From positions 17,725,769 to 17,789,768 of the forward strand of contig OY783201.1 in NCBI GenBank assembly GCA_963678675.1: a DNA stretch of 64,000 nucleotides, in the 5' to 3' direction. The notes below the pieces were generated by a model. That model was not told the origin of the DNA, ran no database searches, and saw nothing but the letters and a program-made list of their open reading frames with translations. This DNA comes from Xiphydria camelus (Eukaryota > Arthropoda > Insecta > Hymenoptera > Xiphydriidae). The position numbers were made by a program, and so were the translations under genes. The first letter of the stretch is position 1, and every line of letters starts with the position of its first letter. Shown piece after piece: positions 43,801 through 55,665 of the stretch.

Positions 43801-45269
43801 CATTATTATTTTCAGTGGGGACAATGACACTGAACACCCTTCTGTTTAGTTGAGAATAAGAGCAGTGTGTTCAGGGTCTAAATGAGTATGAAAATAAAAT
43901 TTCCGATTGAACTTTATTCAACACTGACGAGCCCTTAAATGAAATAATGTAGCGTAATCAGGGTGAGAAGTAGCAGTGAAACAGTGTGTCCAGCGTGAAG
44001 TAAGAGTCACAGAGGGGCATAGCAGTGTATTCAGTGTCAAAATGAATATAAAAATTTCACGTCGGGTGTCATCGCGATCTACATACACGCTGCGACATGC
44101 ATTCTGTCACTGGCGACTTTTTGAAATGTTATTTTTAAACGTATTAACCAATGATTAATCAATCCTCATGCTTTCATTAACGAGGGTAGATTTTAATAAC
44201 ATCTTCCGGTACGTTTGGGCATATAGTCGCGTCACTAGCATAGTGTACTCGGGCTTTACGACTCCGAGGAGATTTCATCAAACTAATCGCGCGGCGACCA
44301 AACAGGCTCTTCGTCTACTTTTTTAATGTTGGTATATTTGAGGAAAGTTATTCCAAAAATCAATCCTTGTCACCTCTTCAATAAACTTATTTATTATTAT
44401 CTGAAGATGTTAGGTTTAAGTATTCTTTCACACGTCGCCCTAGTCTACAGGTCTGGATTGCGAGGGGTCAAGTCACAGTATCTGTTTTTTAACAGAGATC
44501 CTTCGAATAAGCGTTAGTCTCAAGTGGGAAGCATTAATTTCAACAAGAGTGGCTCATGAGCGACTCGCGAGCCGCTCGGCTCCGCTCAGCTCACGCTCGG
44601 CTCGCAGATGTATAGGCGCCTTTATATGGCTAGTGACGTCACAATGACCAGTGCCGGCGTTTCACTGGGGAGGCGTGGCCATGCTACTTTTAAAGTAATG
44701 TTTTTGGGGTAGAATTTTTTTTTATCAAGTTTTTTTTACTATTGGTACTGTGTTTTGAATAACTTTAACTATTATGTTTGGTGTGTTTCATGCATAATAA
44801 AATTTTAGGATACAATCCAATTGCAATACTTCAACATTTTTTTTGACATGTTTGTAACGAAATATCCGTCTGGCATTTAGAGAGGGGCTTAGAATTAAAT
44901 AATCTATTTATTTAAAAAAAGCAGACATTATACTATAACTTCAAAAAACAATTTTTTAAATTACATTGAGGCGTCTGGCGAGCTGTTAAACATAATAAAA
45001 TGTTCTATTTCCATTAGTTCCATTCAGTAATCGTAATTTCCATTTCAGTATATTGAAGTCATGACAATTATTTTCAATATGTTCTCTTGTTTTATAAAAT
45101 CACTTCAAAAAATATGAATTTCCAATCCCCCTAAAAATGCTCATTATGCCCTGGCACAAGGGATGCAGGGTGCCAGACGCAGCGATATAAAAATAAAATA
45201 AGTTCGCCTCATGATTTATAATAGATTCTTTCTTTATAAAATCACTACCACAAAAACGTCGCTGGCTTT

Positions 45270-45840
45270 CCATCTGAAATCTACTTGATCGAATTTAGAG
45301 TAGATCGACGTCAAAAGATTCGATGTCTGCTATGTACATATGTAGACCATATACATTTTTCAGTCAAGCTTCAGTCAACTGAAGCCCTGAATTTGACTAA
45401 AGGTAACTTGTCAAAAATAAAATTAATTAGACCTGCCTCGAAGCTGTCCCTAGACCCACACTGGTCCGAGAGACTCGATTTCTTGGCTAAAAATATAAGA
45501 AAAGTTCCAATTTGCTAACAATATAGCTGGGATCGCTGATTTCGAATTTGAGGTCAAATTTTAAATCCAAAATGACAGATTGAAGATGGAAGACTATTCA
45601 GAGCTTTTCAAAGTACCTGGATAACAAATATGGAATTAAGATTGCGAAATTAAGATCACTTTATAGAATGACAAAATGACATACTTTTAATATCATTCGA
45701 AATACCGCATATTTTATAGCTTACAAATAAACGCCATAATAATTAGTCAGAATCGCTTTCTATATCAGATTTACAAGTTTGGGTAACGTTATCAAGGTTA
45801 CACGAGTTTGTAGACTTTTCCGACTTTGGGCTGAGCATTG
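45270..45840. other. stretch right of W
   Basis: A 78-codon open frame (45285-45518) resembles nothing known. A possible tiny exon 45364-45402 is bounded by CATTTTTCAG and AAAG/GTAACT and has the phase to follow 33983, but is very weak. Confidence 0.2.
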
Positions 45841-47274
45841 TTAAAGTTCGTAATTAACGAGTCCAAAGAAAACAGAAGTCGGTGAAAAACATTTCTCGTA
45901 TCGTCTTTTCTGGAATCTTCTTAGACATAATCCTGTTGATAGATTTTAATATTATCGTTTTGGGACTCTGGCATCTTATCTGATAATTGCCCAATCAATC
46001 TTTATCGATTCTATAATTTTATGTCCGTGAATGAGTATTTCGTGTAGTACCATTGGCATATATTATAGTACCACGGATAAAGGTCAACAAATCGTTTTGC
46101 GACAGTGAAACACGACATTTCTTCATCAACTCTTCGTCAACCCCAATAATGTTAGCAGACACCGTTACATTTTCAAAAAATCGTCGAGGGGTATTGCTGT
46201 TGTTCGCACTACTGACTCCTGATTTAGAAAAATCAACGAAAAGTCCTAGCACGTTTTTCAACCCTTTTTGAATGTTTCTTTTATTCTCTGATAAATTTTT
46301 CATCCCGTCTTCCGAACACACTTGCCATTTCTTAATTTTACATTTGTAGCTAATACATTTTCTAATATCTAGAAAATATAATATTCAAATACTTTTATCC
46401 AGATATATAAAGTCGACATTCTGTATTGCAAATGGAAAGAATTAATTTGTTCCGAAGAAACCAAATCAATGTTATTGAACTCCTTAGGAGTTCATTTACT
46501 GCATAAATGACAATTTTTGGAAGCTTTCATTCCTATTACCCTGTTCATCATTAAAACCATTTCATAATTTAGGTCTATCTCTTTTCCATCGATAACAATA
46601 TTAAAAGAAATGATTCAATCAAGTTGAGCTGATAAGCACTCCTCTTTTGCAATATTCCACTCAACGTTTTCACGGAGAAATTTTAATTTTATCGGCCTAC
46701 AATAACGAGATGAAGACTTCGGGCTCTTCCACGTTGCTATTTCTTTATTCGATTCAGGATCAGTTTTTATGAGTTTCAATGGAGCGAAATATGATAAAAA
46801 TATGTTAGCATCTGAGATGATACCTTCGCTACATTTTTGTTTGCATCGTCTTTATGTTGAGCCAACATTGAGCTCCTACCTTAAAATGAGTCGAAGTCTT
46901 CTAATAGTTCAAGGTGCTACATTTTTTATTCCCTCATTTTGAACTTTCAAAAGCCTTTCAGAGGTGTGATCTAGCAACGATTGCAAACTGACCTTTGCAC
47001 TCGTCTTGGTTACCATTATATTGTAACAAAGTACTTTAGATTCTACGACTTTTGCATACCATGGTAAAAGAGTGGCGTTGTGTTTCTTCTGCAAGTTTCT
47101 TATTTGTTGATACGCCTCTTTAGACAATCTTACTCTAATAACTAGAGCAAGTGCCTCATAGCTGGATACTTCAGTTATTGTTGGTAGGATCGACTTTGGT
47201 TTTAAAGCTTCGTGGTACTCGAAGCTCTCATTAGGGATTTGGTAGTTTAGTCCAGTAAAGATATCATTTTTCAA
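45840..47274 (-). pseudogene. Transib/RAG1-like transposase, heavily decayed
   Basis: On the minus strand from 47274: YEALALVIRVRLSKEAYQQI, then TSAKVSLQSLLDHTSERLL (46.9-47.3 kb). Then WKSPKPSSSRYCRPIKLKF (about 46.7 kb) and KEIDLNYEMVLMM with CHLCSK (about 46.55 kb). Then RRFFENVTVSANIIGVDEEL near 46.15 kb and a degenerate C-terminus to about 45.84 kb. The order LLxHTxxRL, CRPIK, DxDL..M, CxxC, (A/T)RRFF, ITGVDE is that of a Transib-type family related to the RAG1 core as I remember it. Several frame changes and stops. No termini found; the sequence breaks off abruptly near 47283 at unrelated DNA. Confidence 0.6.
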
Positions 47275-47283
47275 AAATATAAT

Positions 47284-48590
47284 TGCGGGCAGGCTGATTT
47301 TTTGAGGGTCGATGGAGGGGTGCCTCCCGAGTCTCCAGCCAAAAAATCACACTCCGCAACCCCTGCAAAGGGGTGCAATAAGGGTGGTTTCTTATTTATT
47401 TTTTTTTGAAATTTTTTTTTCCAATTGTAAAGAATAATATTCTCTACAACTTTGCTTAATAAATTTTTTTTAACTTTTATTTTGAACGGTCCAGCGCTCA
47501 TTATACGGGAAAACATTCACCATAAGGTAGGTGCGGGTAATAAGGCCTAGCTAAGGGAGATTTGAAATAAAATAAAAACTATGTATCCGAATCAACAAAT
47601 TTTAATGATAATTAAACCTATAGATCAATTACTATAAAATATAAACAAAAAAGTGCAACTTCTGCCGTAAACAAAAACAAAACTAAACATTTAAGAAAAC
47701 CCTGTCAGTAGGCCTTATTATACTATAGTAGGGTAATAAGGCCTATGACTTTAACATATATACAAAATCAAAAAAGGCACTTTTAATTTGGCAATTGAGA
47801 TCAATAATAATAAATATGCATTAATCATGCCTAAAGTCTTAAAAATAACAACAAATTTCTTTGTTTAACAACGACTGGACTGGATTACTAGGCAATCAGG
47901 GGGTATCACGTCAGCTCATGCGATCTACACCGTCATCCTCGTCTAGCCAATCAGGGCGTACCGTATAAGCCCACGCTATCCCCACTACTAGTCCATGGAA
48001 TTGATACATTTTACCTTGCATGAAATGAGGTATAGTTCTGATTTTTGGATATGTTATATCTGATGAAGTGGTAATAACAAATCCGAGTTTTCGTCCTCGG
48101 AAGCCTTCCGGATCATTGTTAAATAATTGAAAAACCGCTCAATTTTAGGACTTTTTTCAGTTTTTGTCAATTTTAACCACCAAGGACTAATGTTACGGCA
48201 AAATCATTCAATATAATTTTAAAGCAAATAAAATTTCCAACAAAATAAGATTAATTTGGTCTTGGTAGGCCAAATAGTTTCTTATATCTATAGCAATTCA
48301 AAGTTTTGAAAAATTTCCAAGAAAAGGAAATTTTAGAATTTTTTTTTAGTTTCCGTCATATTTAACCACTAAGGATCTATTTTATGAAAAAATTTTCATA
48401 TACGTTATTAAAGTAGACTAAATTTGCACCAAATCGAGACAAATTTGGTCTATGTAAACCTAATAGCACCTGAGATACAGCTGTTCATAGTTGATGCGAT
48501 GTATGCAAATCGTTGAAATATGGTTTGTGATACCACCGAAAATACGATTTTGAATTTTTTTGTATAAAAAAAATTCTTAAACAGGGGTTT
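47284..48590. other. gene-free stretch
   Basis: Contains TAATAAGGCCTA motifs near 47540, 47705 and 47740 and AT-rich DNA. No supported gene. Confidence 0.35.
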
Positions 48591-49200
48591 CACGGGTTGG
48601 ACAAACGACGCAAAGTAGTACGGAGACTGTATCTAGAGATGGACAAACGATGCCGAGATGATATCACCGAAAATACGATTTTGAATTTTTTTGTATAAAA
48701 AAAAATTCCTGTAGAGGGGTTTCACGGGTTGGACAAACGACGCAAAGTAGTACGGAGACTGTATCTAGAGATGGACAAACGATGCCGAGATGATATCACC
48801 GAAAATACGATTTTGAACTTTTTTGTATCAAAAAAAAATTCTTGTAGAGGGGTTTCACGGGTTGGACAAACGACGCAAAGTAGTACGGACACTGTATCTA
48901 GAGATGGACAAACGATGCCGAGGTGATATCACCGAAAATACGATTTTGAATTTTTTTGTATGAAAAAAAAACTTCTTGTAGAAGGGTTTCAGGGGTTGGA
49001 CAAACGACGCAAAGTAGTACGGAGACTGTATCTAGACATGGATAAACGATGCCGAGGTGATATCACCGAAAATACGATTTTGAATTTTTTTGTATCAAAA
49101 AAAACTTCTTGTAGAGGGGTTTCAGGGGTTGGACAAACGACGCAAAGTAGTACGGAGGCTGTATCTAGAGATGGACAAACGATGCCGAGGTGATATCACC
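48591..49200. repeat. 133-bp minisatellite, five units
   Basis: Units begin CA(C/G)GGGTTGGACAAACGACG at 48591, 48723, 48856, 48990 and 49123, giving periods of 132-134. Each includes TAGTACGGA.(A/G)CTGTATCT, GATGATATCACCGAAAATAC-like sequence and a TTTTTTTGTAT A-rich spacer whose length varies. The period is not a multiple of three, so the short open frames here are incidental. Confidence 0.92.
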
Positions 49201-49770
49201 GAAAATACGATTTTGAATTTGAACGCATGCGATCTTAGCGAGATTTATAAGATGTATAATATTAATATAGCTTAAGAGGTGCCGTAGACTCATTATCGAA
49301 CTGTTGTTCTTCAAAACTGTTAATCGGTTTATAGACTCGCCGGAAATATTGGCGGACTTCGGTCTCGTATGTTCGAGGGTTGGTTTGAGGTCGAAAAGAT
49401 TACTGGAGCCTCGGAAATATAGCAAGAATTATGTAGTGTATGGCCCGTATAATAGAGTTGTGCATATTGTAAATGAGTGTTATCGGGATATTAATTTATT
49501 TGGTAACTCGGTATCGAGTTTCACTACGGGAATCAAAAAGTTGGTCGAATCATTGGATGTATGAGCTACTGTCGAGAGTTTTTTACACAATTTTAAAATA
49601 AGTTTTCCTGCATGCAATGTTAGCGCTTTGCACGTTACTTGATAGTGTGCATTTTGGATGATATATCGCGTCATTAATTATATTAATTTGCCATATTGGA
49701 GGTTGTTATGATTGTTGTATATTGCCGATTTTGGCGTTTATTAAATAAATATCAAATATCAAATATGTGG
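49201..49770 (+). pseudogene. unidentified coding relic, possibly a non-LTR retrotransposon 3' end
   Basis: The plus strand reads NACDLSEIYKMYNINIA, then after a stop and shift FFKTVNRFIDSPEILADFGL, then VGLRSKRLLEPRKYSKNYVV and YGPYNRVVHIVNECYRDINL, ending at 49564. The residue composition is protein-like and continuous across about 120 codons. About 200 bases on there is AATAAATATCAAATATCAAATATG, a short-period tail like that of some non-LTR elements. I cannot name the family; the reading as a LINE C-terminus is inference. Confidence 0.35.
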
Positions 49771-50219
49771 TATCAATAACGTGAGCAAGTATTGCAAGTA
49801 TTGTAAGCAATTTGAATTGTTTAACAATTTGAGTTGTTTAATAAAATGGATATTGAAGGTACTTTTTTCCCCCTATACAGGGTCGAAGATTCATTCGTGA
49901 TGGCATTACCACACACAGTTAGTCGATAATTTGTTGTTTTTTTCATAATTTATTTAGACTTTCGGAAATATCTCAGAAACGGTAAGATATAACGAAATAG
50001 ATAAAATGTTGAGGTTGCGAAGGGGATGGAACTTTTAGCCGTGATGGTATTACTGAACAAAGCAAGTCGATAATTTGTTTAAATAATAATGTTATGAAAA
50101 TATTTCGGAAAAACTGAGAGATATGGTAAAATGAAAGGAATTTTTTGACTTATAGTCGACATAGGTCGAATCTTCAATTGTGACAGCACTATCCAGCAGC
50201 GCCCCTGGCGGACAAAATT
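49771..50219. other. gene-free stretch
   Basis: Nothing coding recognised. Confidence 0.3.
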
Positions 50220-50880
50220 GTACGGTAAACTACGCAAAATTACACTATGACTTGCACATTGGCGATAGAAAGCTGTGAAAAGCTGTAGTCGTTAACAGAG
50301 TTCCATAGATTGACTTAAAAATTTGAAGTGCTGACTTTCAATGTATACATCTACGTAAAATTGCCGATTCCCTAAAGAGTACCGTCATTTGACGTATTTT
50401 TCTATGAAACGTATAAATGCACATACTTTTATATTATTTCTCATAGTTTCAAAAAATTAGATACTTACATTTGAGGGGGTCAGTGGAAAAGTGGTACAAG
50501 TCACAATTTGGATTATTTGAGTTAACTGCAAAAATGCATAGTTAAAGTAAATATCTCTTTAGAAAAAGAGTTGTATAAGTGGCACCCATACCATTATACA
50601 CATTATACCATTTTTTTTCTAAACAGATATTTACTTTAACTATGTATTTTTGCAGTTAACTCAAATAATCCAAATTGTAACTTGTACCACTTTTCCACTG
50701 ACCCCCTCATTTTCTACGCATATCTACATGTAACTTTCATTTCTTCATTGAAACAATGTAATTTTCCATAATTTATTATACCATTAATATCAAGAAATTT
50801 ACGTCAATCTACGCCATGGGTAGATTGTCTAAAAAGAAAAAGTAGTTTTTCCTTATTTTTCATCGTTTATAAAATTTTAG
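50220..50880 (-). repeat. dispersed repeat S, copy 2, interrupted by a MITE
   Basis: Reverse-complement relative of 15440-15870. Its two halves (50220-50470 and 50715-50880) are separated by an inverted-repeat element absent from copy 1. Confidence 0.7.
50473..50710. mobile_element. MITE in repeat S copy 2
   Basis: GAGGGGGTCAGTGGAAAAGT at 50473 pairs with the complement ending near 50709. The arms of about 95 bases are nearly perfect (through TGCAGTTAACTCAAATAATC) with a 40-base loop. No coding sequence; target duplication uncertain. Confidence 0.8.
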
Positions 50881-50949
50881 AAATACAAGGTGTTCCAACC
50901 ACCGCACAGTGTTCCGGCGTCTAAGCAAACGCGGTCATAAGTATATTAA

Positions 50950-52157
50950 CACTTTCGCTGCCGGCGAAATTTTTTGGACTTCATCAAAAACCGGACTGAC
51001 TTTTATAACGTAAATTAGTTCATTTTGGTACAAGATGATCAGAACAACATGTTTTAAGGCAAATATAACAAAATGGCACTTATAAACGCTACAACGCACA
51101 CGGTGCGTGATCGATCGGCTCCTGAGATGTATAACACAGTCACGCAAAAAAAAAAGTGGGGTATACTTTTGATGCGATATATGTTATCCGTAATAATTTT
51201 GCTTCCTGATCACGAATCGGAGTCAAAATTTGGCTATCACATCAATTTTTTTTTAATCTAAAAAAACCAGCCAGAGATCATGATTTTAAAGAAATTAATG
51301 GACTTAAGCCAAATTCGGTATAGGGGGTTGTTTGGTCGCTAATCACGAATCTAAAGTTGAAATTCAAGAATTCAAGATGGCGGATCCGATATGGCGGACG
51401 AGATTTTCGAAAATTTTAAATTTTTGCAAACATAACTTCATATTCGTAATCAGCGACTGAAAAAAACCCCTATACCAAATTTGGCATAAATCCGTCGATT
51501 TTCGAAAACCTCGTCCGCCATGTTGGATCCGCCATCTTGAATTTTAAAAATCTGACCAGATTCGTGGTCAGCGACACCAAAAAATTCTCTATACCAAATT
51601 TGGCAAGAATCTGTCGATTTTCAAAAATCTCGTCTGCCATATTGGATTCCCCATCTTGAATTTTTGAAATCCGAGTTCAGATTCGTGATCCACGACCCAA
51701 AAAACCCCCCTTTACCGAATTTTGTTTAAGTCCATTAACTTTTTGAAAATCATGATCTCTCGCTGGTTTTTTTGAGATTAAAAAATGTGATATGATGGCC
51801 AAATTTTGACACCTGATTCGTGATCAGGAGGCAAAATTACTACGGATAACATATATCGTATCAAAAGTATACCCCACTGTTTATTTTTTGTGTGACTGTG
51901 TAAACAATCTTGGCGTTGGGGACCGAGACCGTCGAACTCCCACATGACTGAGGTGTCGAATTTCAAACCAAGAGTGCAAAGCAGTTCTTACAAGTATTAC
52001 AAACACGCCGCGGCGCGCCGGCACGAGCTAGAGTGATTGCTACAGCGGCCGACTTTTGTATATATCATATATCAGCGAAATGTAAATCACGTCTGCGTGA
52101 CCGGCCTCTCGGCAAATCTCGCATCACGCACATGCTGCGTGACCGGCAGTGAAAGTA
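50950..52157. mobile_element. piggyBac-like non-autonomous element, host of a nested MITE
   Basis: TTAA at 50946-50949 and 52158-52161 flanks CACTTTCGCTGCCGG and its complement (one mismatch, plus one at the last base). Internal CTGCGTGACCGGC repeats lie near the right end. A 766-bp MITE (51135-51900) is inserted inside. No transposase. Confidence 0.75.
51135..51900. mobile_element. long inverted-repeat MITE, copy 1 (TAA-flanked)
   Basis: CACAGTCACGCAAAAA at the left and TTTTTTGTGTGACTGTG at the right, TAA at 51132-51134 and 51901-51903. The arms extend through GTGGGGTATACTTTTGATGC and GATGGCGGATCCGATATGGC-like blocks nearly to the centre (about 51480). Same family as 52464-53442. Confidence 0.85.
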
Positions 52158-52463
52158 TTAATGGCTTACATAATTGATTTGTGCGATGTAAATTTGCGTG
52201 TGTGTGTGTATTAATTATAAAAAGATGTGCTGTTAAAATAAAACACCAAAAAGTGAACAACTATTTCTTTTATGATAACGTAAAAATGGAACATAATAAC
52301 AAAATATATAAAACTGAAACATTCATCTTAAATGATATAAAATAATTTAAAAACATAAGAACTTTTTCCAGAGATGGTAATAGGAAAAGTAGTTGGAAAA
52401 AATAATTTAACAAAAAGCACATTTTCCTAATGCTTTCAATAAAAGTTAAATGCAGCTTAATAA

Positions 52464-53442
52464 CATACACACCAAAAAAAGTGGGGTATACTTTTAATGC
52501 GATGTTATCCGTAGTAATTTTGCCTCCTGATCATGAATCAGGTGTCAAAATTTGGCCCTCACATCAATTTTTTTTAAATCTCAAAAAACCAGCCAGAGAT
52601 CATGAGTTTCAAAAAGTTAATGGACTTAAACCAAATTCGGTATAGGAGGTTTTTTGGTCGCTGATCACGAATCTGAAGTCGAAATTCAAAAATTCAAAAT
52701 GGCGGATCCAATATGACGGACTAGATTTTCGAAAATCGACGGATTCATGCCAAATTTGGTAGAGGGGTTTTTTATTGGGTCGCTGATCACGAATCTGAAG
52801 TCAGATTTTAAAAATTCAAGATGGCGGATCCAATATGGCGGACGAGATTATCGAAAATTTTGACTTTTTGCAAATATAACCATATTCGTAATCAGCGACT
52901 AAAATCCTATACCAAATTTGGCATGTCTCCGTCGATTTTTGAAAATATCCGCCATATTGGATCCATATTTTTGAAATCCGACTTCAGATTCGTGATCAGC
53001 GACCCAAAAAACCCCCCTTTACCGAATTTTGTTTAAATCCATGAACTTTTTGAAAATCATGATATCTGGCTTGTTTTTTGCGATTAAAAGAAAATGTGAT
53101 GTGATAGCTAAATTTTGACACCTGATTCGCCATCAGGAGGCAAAATTACTATGGATAACATATCGTAGATCCAGTTCAATGACGCCAAAACTGCAAAATT
53201 TTAATTTTTGATTTTATGGTGATTATTGCAGTGCCAACATATTGGACTTTGAAAAGAAATACAGCCACAAGTGGTTAAGTTTTAAAATATGCCATATTTG
53301 AATATATGGCCCTCAGAATTCCGATCTAGCATTGTTTTATTTCCTTCTTATTCAGTTATATAATTTACACTTGTGGCGGTATTGAATTGGATGTACGATA
53401 TATCGCATCAAAAGTATACCCCACTTTTTTTGTGTGACTGTG
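52464..53442. mobile_element. long inverted-repeat MITE, copy 2, carrying a nested MITE
   Basis: Homologous to 51135-51900 in the same orientation. Right end TGTGTGACTGTG then TAA (53443-53445); left end slightly altered (CATACACACC after TAA). A 226-bp element at 53168-53393 interrupts the right arm. Confidence 0.8.
53168..53393. mobile_element. TA-flanked MITE nested in MITE copy 2
   Basis: GATCCAGTTCAAT and ATTGAATTGGATG form the ends, with TA on both sides (53166-53167, 53394-53395). Copy 1 of the host MITE lacks it. Confidence 0.75.
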
Positions 53443-53514
53443 TAATTAAAAAGGATATAGGTATTATACTGGTAATATTATATACTGGTAATATTATGTA
53501 CACTGGTTTAAATC

Positions 53515-54152
<638 letters not shown>

Positions 54153-54641
54153 GGGGGTAGTCTCCTAAAAATCAGGTCTTTTTTTTAAGAATTTTTTTTC
54201 ATGGTAAATATTTTCTTAGAATTTTTTTCGCACATACTATTAGGGGTCTTAGACTGACAGAAAAAATTTTGTCTAGGTTCTTCGATAATTTTCTTTTCGT
54301 CACTCAGTACGTAAAATTCGGTTTCACAGGCGTCCTCAACCCCGTCAACCTCGTATTTCACACTTAGTGACAGAAAATAGAATTCGTTATAAGAGCGTTT
54401 TGCGTCGTTTCGCTCGCTTCGCTCGTGCGGAAAACTTCACACTCGTTAAAAACGGCACTGCATGCCCTTATAACGAAAATATCTATTCTTGGTAAAGTCG
54501 TCTAAACATACTCCTGTTTATATCTGGTTGACATGATATCTCGACTTTGGAATATCTGAAAGCAGAAATTCAAGTCGATTCTTGAAGTAGAGAGTTCCCG
54601 CTATAGAGCCGGAACTAGGATGTTATACTTTCGATAAAAAT

Positions 54642-55061
54642 AAAACAAGTGGCGGATTTTTGAAATTTTTGACCTCATATTTGCAACATGAATTGCTTAT
54701 TAATACCGGCTAGTACCGGCGATAGGCATTCTTGTGTAGAATAAGCCCTTAAGGGGGTATTACTGTCTAGACGCTTGTTTTTAAAGTAATTTTTAGGAAT
54801 TAATTTTGCGAAAACTATCAAACCTACAGTGCCGGGGTTTTTGACGTATTATTATACGTCAAAAACCCCGGCACTGTAGGTTTGATAGTTTTCGCAAAAT
54901 TAATTCCTAAAAATTACTTTAAAAACAAGCGTCTAGACAGTAATACCCCCTTAAGGGCTTATTCTACACAAGAATGCCTATCGCCGGTACTAGCCGGTAT
55001 TAATAAGCAATTCATGTTGCAAATATGAGGTCAAAAATTTCAAAAATCCGCTACTTGTTTT
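54642..55061. repeat. 420-bp near-perfect palindrome spanning the K4 left boundary
   Basis: 54642-54849 and 54854-55061 are reverse complements with a four-base loop (centre 54851.5) and very few mismatches (for example AAGTGGCGG versus AAGTAGCGG). The arms contain about 110 bases of K3 outside K4 plus the first 97 bases of K4. Confidence 0.9.
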
Positions 55062-55665
55062 TTTTTTAATAAGACATGTTTCAACTAACAACACAAATTT
55101 TTATAAAACATTTTATAGGAATCTATACAAGTTATGCGCTGTTATGCAGATCGTCGACCATATTGTGGCGGTCCTAGTCGTCTGAGACAGAAGAACAAAT
55201 TTTTTTTAATCTATATGAATGTAGTTATCGTTTGAACTAGAACTAAGTAGGTACGAAATTTTTTATCGCAATCGCAGCTGTTTGAAAAGATTAAAGTTTA
55301 ATTTTCCCGAAAAATTGTCAACAAACATGAGAGCAGGGCTAAAATATTCAAGCTATCGGTATTATTCTAGTTCAGACCATAGGTGAAGGTTCCCTCGAAA
55401 TGTGGGCAAAACCAGAAGTCAATCGGTTCAATAGTTTTTGAGAAAAACGTGCGCCCGACTTGAAAAATGTCGTTTCGAGAAAAACGCGTTTAAAGTTGAT
55501 GACTACCTGCCGCGCCCCAACGCACCGCAGCCTTTAAGCCTCTGTAACTATGGGAGTTCTACGAATTTGAAATTAGTATTTTTTGAGACACATTCTCAAA
55601 ACCCCAAATTATAAGAAAATGCAAAAAAAATCGAATTTTTGAAGCGTCTAGACAGTAATACCCCC
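54753..55665. mobile_element. Kolobok-type MITE K4 nested in K3
   Basis: TTAA at 54749-54752 and 55666-55669 with termini GGGGGTATTACTGTCTAGAC and complement. A further copy of the same terminus (54927-54950) belongs to the palindrome described separately. No coding sequence recognised. Confidence 0.75.

Larger units (their letters stand above)
41555..44621. mobile_element. element Z, TTA-flanked (PIF/Harbinger-like target) in the right arm of W
   Basis: Termini AGGC(T/G)C(G/C)TATACATCTGCG, continuing GAGCCGAGCGTGAGCTGAG, occur inverted at both ends with TTA at 41552-41554 and 44622-44624. The uninterrupted site is in the left arm at 40240-40260. The subterminal regions are dense in GAGCCG/CGGCTC motifs (41556-41815, 44550-44610), probable transposase binding sites. 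No transposase was identified; a 62-codon Cys-rich frame at 42048-42236 (CFVKYCNCRC, CHCRF) is unrecognised. It holds a smaller inverted-repeat element at 42795-43800 and repeat T copy 2. Confidence 0.8.
34951..45269. mobile_element. large fold-back element W, riddled with nested insertions
   Basis: Reading inward from both ends gives the same sequence in reverse complement: 34951-35224 pairs with 44973-45269, 37434-37599 with about 44810-44965, 40180-40251 with 44625-44690, 40252-40490 with 41335-41551, and 40483-40612 with 40639-40772. The centre is at about 40625. The arms are therefore about 1.0-1.1 kb each once four insertions (35225-37429, 37602-39915, 40775-41332, 41555-44621) are discounted. 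39918-40180 aligns only weakly by eye with its partner. The outer end reads AGCC(C/A)GCGACGTTTTTGTG. No target duplication or transposase of its own was found, so the superfamily is open. Confidence 0.75.

Noticed and set aside
46053..46271. Plus-strand frame opposite the Transib-like relic
   Set aside because: Shadow of the minus-strand relic, which carries the recognisable blocks.
48591..49275. Several 60-77 codon frames in the 133-bp repeats as a repeat protein gene
   Set aside because: The period is 132-134, so frame is not kept from unit to unit and spacer lengths vary.
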